DNA of 58,640 bases from an uncultured Neomegalonema sp. (GTDB lineage Bacteria > Pseudomonadota > Alphaproteobacteria > Rhodobacterales > Rhodobacteraceae): contig CALGNO010000039.1 in the NCBI GenBank assembly GCA_937958625.1, positions 1 to 58,640 on the forward strand, read 5' to 3'. The notes beneath the pieces are model-generated. The model made no database searches. It had not been told where the DNA came from and saw only the letters and a program-made list of their open reading frames with translations. The translations under genes and the position numbers were made by a program. Shown piece after piece: positions 30,583-39,028 of the stretch (position 1 is the first letter of the stretch; each line of letters opens with the position of its first letter).

Positions 30583-30598
30583 TGGAACAACACTTGCT
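30583..30598 (+). promoter_or_regulatory. candidate sigma54 (RpoN) -24/-12 promoter
   Basis: TGGAACAACACTTGCT compared with consensus TGGCAC-N5-TTGCW: exact GG-N10-GC spacing, one core mismatch (C to A). 108 bp upstream of the 30706 start. Confidence 0.55.
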
Positions 30599-30705
30599 GT
30601 GAGGGATAGACCGGAGCGGGATTTTTTTCCGCAGAGGGATCTGCCGAAGAGCATGTTGGCGATCATAAGTCGGCGAACGTCGGCGAAACGGAGTGGAGAT
30701 GAGCA

Positions 30706-33700
30706 ATGAAGCGTAAGAGTCTGCTTTTGGCGAGCAGCGGCCTGGTACTTGGGGCGGTTGCAGCCATTAACGGAGTGTCGGCTCAGTCAGCGACTGGGTT
30801 TTCGGCAGATTCGGTGGCGATCCCGCCGAATGCAGAGCCAGGTAAATGCTACGCCCGCGTAGTAATTCCTGCACAGTATCGTTCGATCACCCAGCGGGTG
30901 GTTGACACTGAGGCCGGCAACGACGTTCGCGTCAGCCCTGCCCAGTACCGCACGGTCACCGAGACCGTGGTTGTCGAGGAAGCGTCTGAGCGCCTCGAAG
31001 TGGTTCCGGCCACGTATCGCACCGTAAGCGAAACCGTCGAAGTCCAGGAGCCTTCCGAGTCGCTCCAGGTCGTTCCCGGCACGTTCAAGAACCTCACCCG
31101 TCAGGTGGTTGTCGAAGAGCCCGCTTCGTCCCTGCGCGTCGTTCCGGCAACCTTCCGCACGGCGTCCCAGTCGGTCGTCGTTGAAGAAGCCGCTGAAAAT
31201 CTGACGGTCGTTCCCGCCAGCTTCAAGACGGTTCAGCAGTCGGTCGTCGTCGAGGAGGCTTCCGAGTCGCTTCGCGTCGTTCCTGCAACCTACCGCAATG
31301 TCGCCCAGACGGTCGTCGTTGAAGAAGCATCCGAGTCGCTTCAGGTTGTTCCTGCTACCTTCAAGACCGTTTCGCAGTCGCTCGTCGTCGAAGAGCCTTC
31401 GCAGTCTCTCCGCGTCGTTCCTGCAACCTTCAAGACGGTTCAGCAGAGCATCGTCGTCGAAGAAGCTTCGCAGTCACTCCAGGTGGTTCCGGCTTCCTTC
31501 AGAACGGTTGCCCAGACGGTTGTCGTCGAAGAAGCTTCCGAGTCGCTTCAGGTGGTTCCGGCCTCCTTCGCGACCCAGCAGCAGACGGTTGTCGTTGAAG
31601 AAGCCTCGCAGCAGCTTCGCGTCGTACCCGCAAGCTTCAAAAACGTAAGCCAGACGGTTGTCGTTGAAGAAGCTTCCGAGTCGCTTCGCGTCGTTCCCGC
31701 GACCTTCCGCACTGTCGCACAGACGGTTGTTGTTGAAGAAGCCTCCGAGACCCTTCAGGTCGTTCCGGCTACCTTCAAGACCATGCAGCAGTCGGTCGTC
31801 GTCGAAGAAGCAGCACAGCAGCTTCGCGTCGTTCCCGCGACCTTCAAGTCGGTTGCGCAGACGGTTGTCGTCGAAGAAGCTTCCGAGACGCTCCAGGTTG
31901 TTCCGGCCACGTTCAAGACGGTGACCGAGTCGATCGTGACGCGTCCGGCCTACGAGCAGCTCCAGGTTGTTCCGGCTTCCTTCAAGACCGTTCAGCAGAA
32001 CGTCGTCGTCGAGCCCGCCTACGAGCAGGTTCAGGTCGTTCCGGCCACGTACAAGACCGTCAGCGAAACGGTTGTTGTCGAGCCGTCCTACGAACAGCTT
32101 CAGGTTGTTCCGGCCACCTACCGCACCGTTCAGGAAACCGTCGTCGTTGAGCCTGCACACCAGCAGCTTCGCGTCGTTCCGGCGACCTATCGTTCGGTTC
32201 AGGAAACCGTCGTCGTCGAGCCTGCATACGAGCAGCTCCAGGTCGTTCCGGCTACCTACAAGACCGTCAGCGAAACCGTCACGGCTCAGGAGCCGTCCGA
32301 ATCGCTCCAGGTCGTTCCGGCCACGTACAAGACCGTTCAGGAAACCGTCGTCGTGCAGCCTGCTCACCAGCAGCTCCGCGTCGTTCCGGCGACCTATCGT
32401 TCGGTTCAGGAAACGGTTGTCGTAGAGCCTGCGCACGAGTCGCTTCAGGGTGTTCCGGCCCAGTACCGCACGGTTCAAGAAACCGTCGTCGTACAGCCCG
32501 CCTACGAGCAGCTCCAGGTTGTTCCGGCCACGTACAAGACCGTTCAGGAAACGGTTGCGGCACGTCCGGCTCACCAGCAGCTTCGCGTCGTTCCTGCGAC
32601 CTACAAGTCGGTTCAGGAAACGGTCGTCGTTGAAGAAGCTTCCGAGCGTCTTCAGGTCGTTCCGGCCACGTACCGCACGGTTGAAGAAACCGTCGTCGTG
32701 CAGCCCGCTTCCGAGCGTCTGCAGGTCGTGCCCGCTACGTACAAGACCGTCAGCGAAACCATCGTTGTCCAGCCTGCTCACCAGCAGCTTCAGGTCGTTC
32801 CTGCAACGTATCGGACTGAATCCGAGACCATCGTGGTCGAAGAAGCATCCGAGACGCTCCAGGTCGTTCCCGCCACCTACCGCACCGTTCAGGTTGCTGT
32901 CGGTGTCGATGAAGCCGCCGAGCAGCTTCGTGTGATCCCGGCCACGTATAAGAACGTGACTGAAACGATCGTCATCGAAGAAGCTTCCGAGCGTCTGGAA
33001 AAAGTTGCTGCCCGTTACGAGACCCGCACCGAGCGGATCAAAGTTCGCGACAGCTACACCACCTGGAAACGCGGTAAGAACCCAATCGCGATCATCGACT
33101 CCGTCGGCGGTCAGATCACGGGTGCTGCGATCAAGGAAACCAAACAGCTCAACACCGGTGAGATCCTGTGTCTCGTCGTTGTTCCCGAGCAGTACGAAAC
33201 CGTCACCAAGCGCGTTCTTGCTGCGCCGGCTTCGGTTCGTCGTGTCGCCATCCCGGCGAAAACCTCGACGATTACCCGTCGCGTCGTTGACCGTCCCGCT
33301 TCGGTTCAGCGCGTTGCTGGTGGTTCGTTCTCGGGCGGCATCGTTGCCGTTGCAAATGGTCGGATCATCGCCGGTGCAACCGGTATCGATGCTCAGGGCT
33401 TTGCAATCGGTTCCAACGGTCAGCGCATCGCCGATGCAAACGGTAACGCAATCCGCGCCCGTGCATCCGGTGGTCAGTCCGGCCAGCGTGTTGTCACCAA
33501 GCGTGTGATCGACACTCCTGCTTCGGTTCGCCGCGTCGCTGTTCCGGCCAAGACCCGCACGATCCAGCGTCGCGTCGTCGACCGTCCGGCAACGACCCGT
33601 GCCGTCAACGTTGCGGCCCAGACCCGTACGGTCCAGCGCCGCGTCGTTGATCGTCCGGCTTCGGTCCAGCGCGTTGCCGTTCCGGCTCAGACCCGCACGA

Positions 33701-36057
33701 TCAGCCGCCGTGTCGTCGATCGTCCTGCTTCGGTCCAGCGTGTTGCTGTTCCGGCCAAGACGCGCACGATCACGCGCCGTGTCGTTGACCGTCCTGCTTC
33801 CACGCAGGCTGTCGCGGTTCCCGGCCAGACCCGTACCGTCCAGCGCCGTGTCGTCGACACGCCCGCTTCGGTTCGCCGTGTCGCGGTTCCGGCCCAGACG
33901 CGCACGATCCAGCGCCGTGTGGTGGCTACGCCTGCATCGACCCGCGCGGTCGCTGTTCCGGCCAAGACCCGCACGATCACGCGTCGTGTCGTTGACCGTC
34001 CTGCTTCCACGCAGGCTGTGAATGTCCCTGCCCAGACCCGTACGATCCAGCGCCGTGTCGTTGACACGCCCGCCTCGGTTCGTCGTGTCGCGGTTCCGGG
34101 TCAGACGCGTACGGTTCAGCGCCGCGTTGTCGAAGCACCTGCTTCGGTTCGTCGTGTGACTGTTCCTGCCAAGACCCGTACGGTTAGCCGCCGCGTCGTC
34201 GACCGTCCTGCTTCGACGCAGGCTGTCGCTGTCCCGGCCAAGACCCGTACGATCACCCGTCGCGTGGTTGATACCCCGGCAGCGACCCGTCGCGTCGTGG
34301 TTCCGGCCAAGACCCGTACGATCAGCCGCCGTGTTGTTGACCGTCCTGCAGCGACCCGCGTCGTTCAGGTTCCGGCCAAGACCCGCACGGTTCAGATCCA
34401 GGTCGTCGATCGTCCCGCATCGACCCGCGTGGTTCAGGTTCCGGCTCAAGTCAGCCAGATCCAGAAGCGTGTTGTTGACGTTCCTGCCACGACCCGCCGT
34501 GTTGCGGTTCCAGGCAAGACCGCAACGATTACGACCCGCGTGATCGATCGTCCTGCCGCAGCTCAGGCTGTTGCAGTTCCGGCGAAAACCGCCACGATCC
34601 AGATGCGTGTTGTCGATGCGCCTGCATCGGTCCGCCGCGTCGCAGTTCCGGGCAAGACGGCTACGATCACACAGCGTGTGGTTGAGACGCCTGCTTCGGT
34701 CCAGCGTGTGGCTGTCCCGGGCAAGACCGCGACCATCACCACCCGTGTGGTTGATCGTCCGGCCTCGACCCAGGCTGTCGCCGTTCCGGCGAAGACCGCT
34801 ACGATCCAGACCCGTGTCGTCCAGAACCCTGCCTCGGTCCGCCGTGTCGCAGTTCCGGGCAAGACGGCAACGATCCAGACGCGCGTCATCGACCGTCCGG
34901 CTTCGACCCGTGCTGTCGCGGTTCCGGCCAAGACTGCTACGATCCAGACCCGTGTGGTCGACCGTCCTGCTTCGACGCAGGCTGTCGCCGTCCCGGGCAA
35001 GACGGCTGCCATCCAGACCCAGGTTCTGGATACGCCGGCTTCGGTTCGTCGCGTCGCCGTACCGGGCAAGACCGCTACGATCACCACCCGGGTTCTTGAT
35101 CGTCCCGCTTCGGTTCAGCGTGTTGCTGTTCCTGGCAAGACGGCCACGATCCAGACGCGCGTCGTCGATGCACCCGCATCGGTCCGCCGTACGCTGTCCC
35201 CGGCCAAGACCTCGACCGTTCAGGTCCGCGAGCTGCAGGCACCTGCCTCGGTTCAGCAGATCGGAACCGGCACGGGTCGTTCCATCGTCGACGCTTCGGG
35301 CCGGGTTATCCCGGGTGCCGCAAGCATCAACGCGAACGGCTTTGCGGTTGACGCCGATGGCAGCATCATCGGTGGTGGTTCGGGCGGCAACGTCGCGATC
35401 CGCGGTACTCGCGCTGCCAACGGCTCGATCGTCGATGCCTCGGGCCGCGTGATCACCGGTGCCGTTAATGTCGACGGTCAGGGCTTCGCAGTAAATGCGA
35501 ACGGCCAGCGCCTCGCAGCATCCGGCCAGGGCGGCGGCATCCGTGCCACCTACGCCTCGTCCGGTGTCGCAGGCGGTGCAGCCAAGACGGCAACGATCCA
35601 GATCCGGGTCGTGGATACGCCGGCTTCGGTTCGCCGGGTCGTTGTTCCGGGTCGTTCGGAAACGGTCACCCGCCGCGTTGTGGCAACCCCTGCCTCGGTT
35701 CGCCGGGTCGCGGTTCCTGCCAAGACTCGCCAGATCCAGCGTCGCGTGCTTGCCGCTCCGGCAACCGTGGAGCAGATCGGGACGGAGGCAACCTATCGCA
35801 ACATCACCCGTCGCGAGCTGGTTTCCCCCGAGTCGCTGCAGTGGCGTGAAATTCTCTGTGAGACCAACGCGTCTCCCGAGGTTATCCGTCGCCTTCAGCA
35901 GGCCCTGCGTGAGCGTGGCTTCTATCAGGGTTCGATCGACGGCACCTTCGGTCCGTCCACGAACTCGGCAGTCACGCGCTACCAGCGTTCGGCTGGCGAA
36001 GGCACCGGCGGCCTGACCCTGGATACCCTGAACTCCCTGGGCATCCAGCTCCGCTGA
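30706..36057 (+). CDS. giant secreted 23-residue-repeat protein with C-terminal peptidoglycan-binding domain (1783 aa)
   Basis: Signal peptide MKRKSLLLASSGLVLGAVAAINGVSA|QS; two long repeat blocks; C-terminal SPEVIRRLQQALRERGFYQGSIDGTFGPSTNSAVTRYQRSAGEGTGGLTLDTLNSLGIQLR (PG_binding_1-like). Confidence 0.92.
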   Translation: MKRKSLLLASSGLVLGAVAAINGVSAQSATGFSADSVAIPPNAEPGKCYARVVIPAQYRSITQRVVDTEAGNDVRVSPAQYRTVTETVVVEEASERLEVVPATYRTVSETVEVQEPSESLQVVPGTFKNLTRQVVVEEPASSLRVVPATFRTASQSVVVEEAAENLTVVPASFKTVQQSVVVEEASESLRVVPATYRNVAQTVVVEEASESLQVVPATFKTVSQSLVVEEPSQSLRVVPATFKTVQQSIVVEEASQSLQVVPASFRTVAQTVVVEEASESLQVVPASFATQQQTVVVEEASQQLRVVPASFKNVSQTVVVEEASESLRVVPATFRTVAQTVVVEEASETLQVVPATFKTMQQSVVVEEAAQQLRVVPATFKSVAQTVVVEEASETLQVVPATFKTVTESIVTRPAYEQLQVVPASFKTVQQNVVVEPAYEQVQVVPATYKTVSETVVVEPSYEQLQVVPATYRTVQETVVVEPAHQQLRVVPATYRSVQETVVVEPAYEQLQVVPATYKTVSETVTAQEPSESLQVVPATYKTVQETVVVQPAHQQLRVVPATYRSVQETVVVEPAHESLQGVPAQYRTVQETVVVQPAYEQLQVVPATYKTVQETVAARPAHQQLRVVPATYKSVQETVVVEEASERLQVVPATYRTVEETVVVQPASERLQVVPATYKTVSETIVVQPAHQQLQVVPATYRTESETIVVEEASETLQVVPATYRTVQVAVGVDEAAEQLRVIPATYKNVTETIVIEEASERLEKVAARYETRTERIKVRDSYTTWKRGKNPIAIIDSVGGQITGAAIKETKQLNTGEILCLVVVPEQYETVTKRVLAAPASVRRVAIPAKTSTITRRVVDRPASVQRVAGGSFSGGIVAVANGRIIAGATGIDAQGFAIGSNGQRIADANGNAIRARASGGQSGQRVVTKRVIDTPASVRRVAVPAKTRTIQRRVVDRPATTRAVNVAAQTRTVQRRVVDRPASVQRVAVPAQTRTISRRVVDRPASVQRVAVPAKTRTITRRVVDRPASTQAVAVPGQTRTVQRRVVDTPASVRRVAVPAQTRTIQRRVVATPASTRAVAVPAKTRTITRRVVDRPASTQAVNVPAQTRTIQRRVVDTPASVRRVAVPGQTRTVQRRVVEAPASVRRVTVPAKTRTVSRRVVDRPASTQAVAVPAKTRTITRRVVDTPAATRRVVVPAKTRTISRRVVDRPAATRVVQVPAKTRTVQIQVVDRPASTRVVQVPAQVSQIQKRVVDVPATTRRVAVPGKTATITTRVIDRPAAAQAVAVPAKTATIQMRVVDAPASVRRVAVPGKTATITQRVVETPASVQRVAVPGKTATITTRVVDRPASTQAVAVPAKTATIQTRVVQNPASVRRVAVPGKTATIQTRVIDRPASTRAVAVPAKTATIQTRVVDRPASTQAVAVPGKTAAIQTQVLDTPASVRRVAVPGKTATITTRVLDRPASVQRVAVPGKTATIQTRVVDAPASVRRTLSPAKTSTVQVRELQAPASVQQIGTGTGRSIVDASGRVIPGAASINANGFAVDADGSIIGGGSGGNVAIRGTRAANGSIVDASGRVITGAVNVDGQGFAVNANGQRLAASGQGGGIRATYASSGVAGGAAKTATIQIRVVDTPASVRRVVVPGRSETVTRRVVATPASVRRVAVPAKTRQIQRRVLAAPATVEQIGTEATYRNITRRELVSPESLQWREILCETNASPEVIRRLQQALRERGFYQGSIDGTFGPSTNSAVTRYQRSAGEGTGGLTLDTLNSLGIQLR
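30859..33066 (+). repeat. acidic coding repeat block: 32 tandem 69-bp (23-aa) units, consensus QVVPATYKTVSETVVVEEASESL
   Basis: Units read off the translation; 32 x 69 = 2208 bp exactly spans VVIPAQYRS...DSYTTW with no indels. Confidence 0.9.
33535..35259 (+). repeat. basic coding repeat block: 25 tandem 69-bp (23-aa) units, consensus VAVPAKTRTIQRRVVDRPASVRR
   Basis: 25 x 69 = 1725 bp exactly spans VAVPAKTRTIQ...APASVQQ with no indels. Further isolated units lie just before and after. Confidence 0.9.
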
Positions 36058-36064
36058 TTGACGT

Positions 36065-36094
36065 CGAAGCCCTGATCTCAGGATCGGGGCTTCG
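36065..36094 (+). other. strong hairpin downstream of the repeat protein gene
   Basis: CGAAGCCC-T-GATC-TCAG-GATC-G-GGGCTTCG: 13-bp stem with one G:T, 4-nt loop, no T-run. Confidence 0.7.
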
Positions 36095-36118
36095 AACTCC
36101 ACTCGCTCATTGCCATTC

Positions 36119-36152
36119 CAAAGCGTCCCGTTTCATTGCGGGGCGCTTTTTT
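36119..36152 (+). terminator. intrinsic terminator
   Basis: AAGCGTCCCG-TTTCATTG-CGGGGCGCTT followed by TTTTT. Confidence 0.8.
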
Positions 36153-36271
36153 ACGTTTGGGGCCCCTGAACCGCCCCAAGGCCCTTGCGCCTCGTGCCAA
36201 TATCCGCCCACTCTGATCGACCACGTCCGGGGTCTGCCGCCGCGCGCCTGCAAAGATCGAGAGTGCCGCTC

Positions 36272-37039
36272 ATGTCGTTCAAGCGTATCGCCTTCGCCGC
36301 CAGCGAAGCGGACTCAGCCCAGGATGCCCTGATCCGGCTGCGCCACCTTTACGGATCGGTGCCGATGGAAGAGGCCGACGTCATCGTGGCCCTTGGCGGC
36401 GACGGCTTCATGATTGCAACGCTGCACCAAGTCATGGCCCGGCGGACGCCGGTCTATGGCATGAACCGCGGCTCGGTCGGTTTTCTGATGAATGAATATG
36501 ACGATGGCGACCTGCTCGCGCGGCTCGATGCGGCCCACGAAACCGTCATCCACCCCCTGCGGATGCGCGCCGTCGATCAAAGCGGTGCACGGGTCGAAGC
36601 CCTCGCCATCAACGAGGTCTCGCTGCTGCGCGGCACCCGCCAGGCGGCAAAGATCGCGGTCAGCGTCGATGGGGCCACCCGGCTGGACGAGCTGATCTGT
36701 GACGGTATTCTGGTCGCGACCCCGGCGGGCAGCACTGCCTATAACCTCAGCGCCCACGGGCCGATCATCCCGATCGAGGCCGAATTGCTGGCCGTGACGC
36801 CGATTTCAGCCTTCCGCCCCCGGCGCTGGCGCGGCGCGCTGCTCCCCACCCGTGCCGAGGTCCGGTTCGACGTGCTCGAGGCATCGAAACGCCCGGTCAA
36901 CGCGGTCGCCGATTCTGCCGAGGTGCGCAATGTCGCCTCGGTCTCTGCCGCCGTTGCCAGCGACGTCAACCTGCACCTGCTGTTCGATCCCGGCCATACC
37001 CTCGACGAGCGAATTCTGCGCGAACAGTTCCTCAGCTGA
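36272..37039 (+). CDS. nadK: NAD kinase
   Basis: [80 protein letters not shown]. Confidence 0.93.
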   Translation: MSFKRIAFAASEADSAQDALIRLRHLYGSVPMEEADVIVALGGDGFMIATLHQVMARRTPVYGMNRGSVGFLMNEYDDGDLLARLDAAHETVIHPLRMRAVDQSGARVEALAINEVSLLRGTRQAAKIAVSVDGATRLDELICDGILVATPAGSTAYNLSAHGPIIPIEAELLAVTPISAFRPRRWRGALLPTRAEVRFDVLEASKRPVNAVADSAEVRNVASVSAAVASDVNLHLLFDPGHTLDERILREQFLS

Positions 37040-37163
37040 CGCAATTCCTTGCGCCATAGGGGCCGAGCGGCCCAATCGCATCCATTTGAATGTTCACTCC
37101 TATAGCAGAGGCGTCGGAAGTGTGATTCACTACACCTGTTCTCTCTGATTGAGGAGGCGCGCC

Positions 37164-38507
37164 GTGAAAGCACCGGTGAATTCGAATTTCGAGCGAATGC
37201 GCGCCGATGGCGAGCGCAAACGACTCGCCGAGATCGAGGCCCGCGCCGATTGGCTCGCGCGCCAGTTAGCGGATCAATCCGCCGAAACCCGCCGTCGCAA
37301 CGATGCCCTGCGCGACGAAAACGTGCGCCTGGGCGAGATCGTCACCGGCTTGCAAGCGGCGCTCGACAACGGCGTGTCGGGCACGAGCGAACACCTTGAG
37401 GACCTGCGTGCCCGCCTCGACGGTTTGACCGAACACATCGCCAAGGTCGATCTCGGCATCACCGAACCCCAACGCCTGCGCGCCGCCATCGCGCCGGTCC
37501 TGGCGGGCGCACTCCGCGATGCGCGCGCGGACGACCCGGCCCAGCTTTCCAGCGCCATGGCGCCGTCGATGATCGGCACCATCCGCAGCGAGATTCTCAA
37601 CTCCGAAGACGAGTTGATCGAGGCTATCCACCCGCGTCTCGGTTTGCTGATCTCGGCGGCAATCACCAACGCGATCGACGAGCTGAACCGCAAGGTAGAC
37701 GAGGCGCTGCCCGTTGATCGCTGGATGGCATCGGTCAAATCCCGCCTAACCGGCGCCCCGGCGGCGGGCTGGGTGTTGAAGGGCGGGCGCGACTTTCACG
37801 TCAAGGACGCCCTGCTGATCGACCGCAACTCCGGCGTTTTGCTGGCGAGCGAGCGCGGACCGCAGGAGGAGAGCGAGACCCTCGATGAAGACTTGGTCGC
37901 GGGGATGATTGCCGCGCTGCAAGGCTTCGCGAGCGATGCCTATGGCGCGACCGGTGCCGGAGAACTGCGCCGGTTTTCCTTTACCGAGGACACTGTCTAT
38001 TTGCGCGGTACGCCGACAAAGATTCTCGCCCTGCGCTGTTCCGGCGTGGCCCCGCCAGAGATCGAGAGCAAGGTCGATGCCCTGCTGGTGGCGGCGCTCG
38101 AACGCCTGCGCGAAGCGGGCGACGTCTCGACGGAAATTTTTGCCCTGGAGGGGCTGGAGACAGCGCCGGACGTGCAGGCAGTCGCGGGGCCGAGCGCGTC
38201 GCGGATAGCAGCGGGGATGATCGGGGCGGTGGCCGCGTCGGTCGCGCTGGTCTGGGGCCATGGCGCGGTGATCGACATCCATGAGAGCCGATGGGTTCAG
38301 GCCGCAACGGACGCGGCGCGGGCGGATGCATCGCTGTCACCCTATCCCATCGACGTTGCCCTTGATCCGCAGGGCGGCGATGCGATTACAATCTCGGGTT
38401 TGCTGCGCGACCAGACGGCCCTGGATGCTCTGGTCGAGCGGGTGCGGTGGACGGCGACCCCGGTCGACATCGTTTATGACATCGCCTTGATCGAAGGACC
38501 GCGTTGA
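37164..38507 (+). CDS. coiled-coil protein with a roadblock/longin-like sensor region, a TM segment and an extracytoplasmic C-terminus; partner of the small GTPase
   Basis: N-terminal helical region; FHVKDALLIDRNSGVLLASERGPQEESETLDEDLVAGMIAALQGFASDAYG...TPTKILALRCSGVAPPEIESKVDALLVAALERL; TM IAAGMIGAVAASVALVWGHGAVI. GTG start preceded by GAGGAGG. ATG overlap with the next gene. Confidence 0.6.
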   Translation: MKAPVNSNFERMRADGERKRLAEIEARADWLARQLADQSAETRRRNDALRDENVRLGEIVTGLQAALDNGVSGTSEHLEDLRARLDGLTEHIAKVDLGITEPQRLRAAIAPVLAGALRDARADDPAQLSSAMAPSMIGTIRSEILNSEDELIEAIHPRLGLLISAAITNAIDELNRKVDEALPVDRWMASVKSRLTGAPAAGWVLKGGRDFHVKDALLIDRNSGVLLASERGPQEESETLDEDLVAGMIAALQGFASDAYGATGAGELRRFSFTEDTVYLRGTPTKILALRCSGVAPPEIESKVDALLVAALERLREAGDVSTEIFALEGLETAPDVQAVAGPSASRIAAGMIGAVAASVALVWGHGAVIDIHESRWVQAATDAARADASLSPYPIDVALDPQGGDAITISGLLRDQTALDALVERVRWTATPVDIVYDIALIEGPR

Positions 38508-39028
38508 TGAAAGCGCATAAGATCGTCGTGCTGGGTGATTTCGGCGTCGGCAAGACGTCCCTGATCCGGCGCTATGTGCTGGATCAGTTTTCCGACCAAT
38601 ACCGGGCGACCCTCGGTGTGCATCTCTACAAACACACCGACACCATCGCCGTCGAGGGTATGGATCGCGAGGTGCGGCTGGTTCTGTGGGACATCGAGGG
38701 CGCGCCGCTGCCGGGCGAGCAGATGATGCGCTATGCCCTTGGCGCGTCAGGCGCGATTATCGTCGGCGATCTTACCCGGGATGACATGACGGCGCCGATG
38801 CGCGGCGCGGCGGATATGGTGGAGGCGCGGTTGCCGGGACGCCCCATCTCGATTGCCCTGAACAAGAGCGATATTGCTCCCGCGCCCGATGACGATCTGG
38901 TCGCGACCTTGCGCGACCGTTACGGCGCCTCCATCGCGCTGACCAGTGCAAAGACCGGTGATGAAGTGCCGCGGTTGTTCCACGCGCTGGGACAGCGGAT
39001 CGTCGGTGCAGGGGACGGCGCAGTATGA
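38504..39028 (+). CDS. Rab/Ras-like small GTPase
   Basis: G1 GDFGVGKTS, G2 Thr in QYRATLGV, G3 WDIEG, G4 NKSD, G5 TSAK in a 174-aa single-domain protein. Confidence 0.88.
   Translation: MMKAHKIVVLGDFGVGKTSLIRRYVLDQFSDQYRATLGVHLYKHTDTIAVEGMDREVRLVLWDIEGAPLPGEQMMRYALGASGAIIVGDLTRDDMTAPMRGAADMVEARLPGRPISIALNKSDIAPAPDDDLVATLRDRYGASIALTSAKTGDEVPRLFHALGQRIVGAGDGAV

Noticed and set aside
30859-35259. Regular tandem repeats resembling a CRISPR-like or satellite array
   Set aside because: Strictly in-frame 69-bp coding periodicity with no spacer/repeat alternation; no cas genes nearby.
31474-36102. 1542-aa minus-strand ORF opposite the repeat protein
   Set aside because: Artefact of the repetitive high-GC sense codons: a repeat lacking an antisense stop stays open through every 69-bp period. 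The product is low-complexity and the plus strand has the signal peptide and PG-binding domain.
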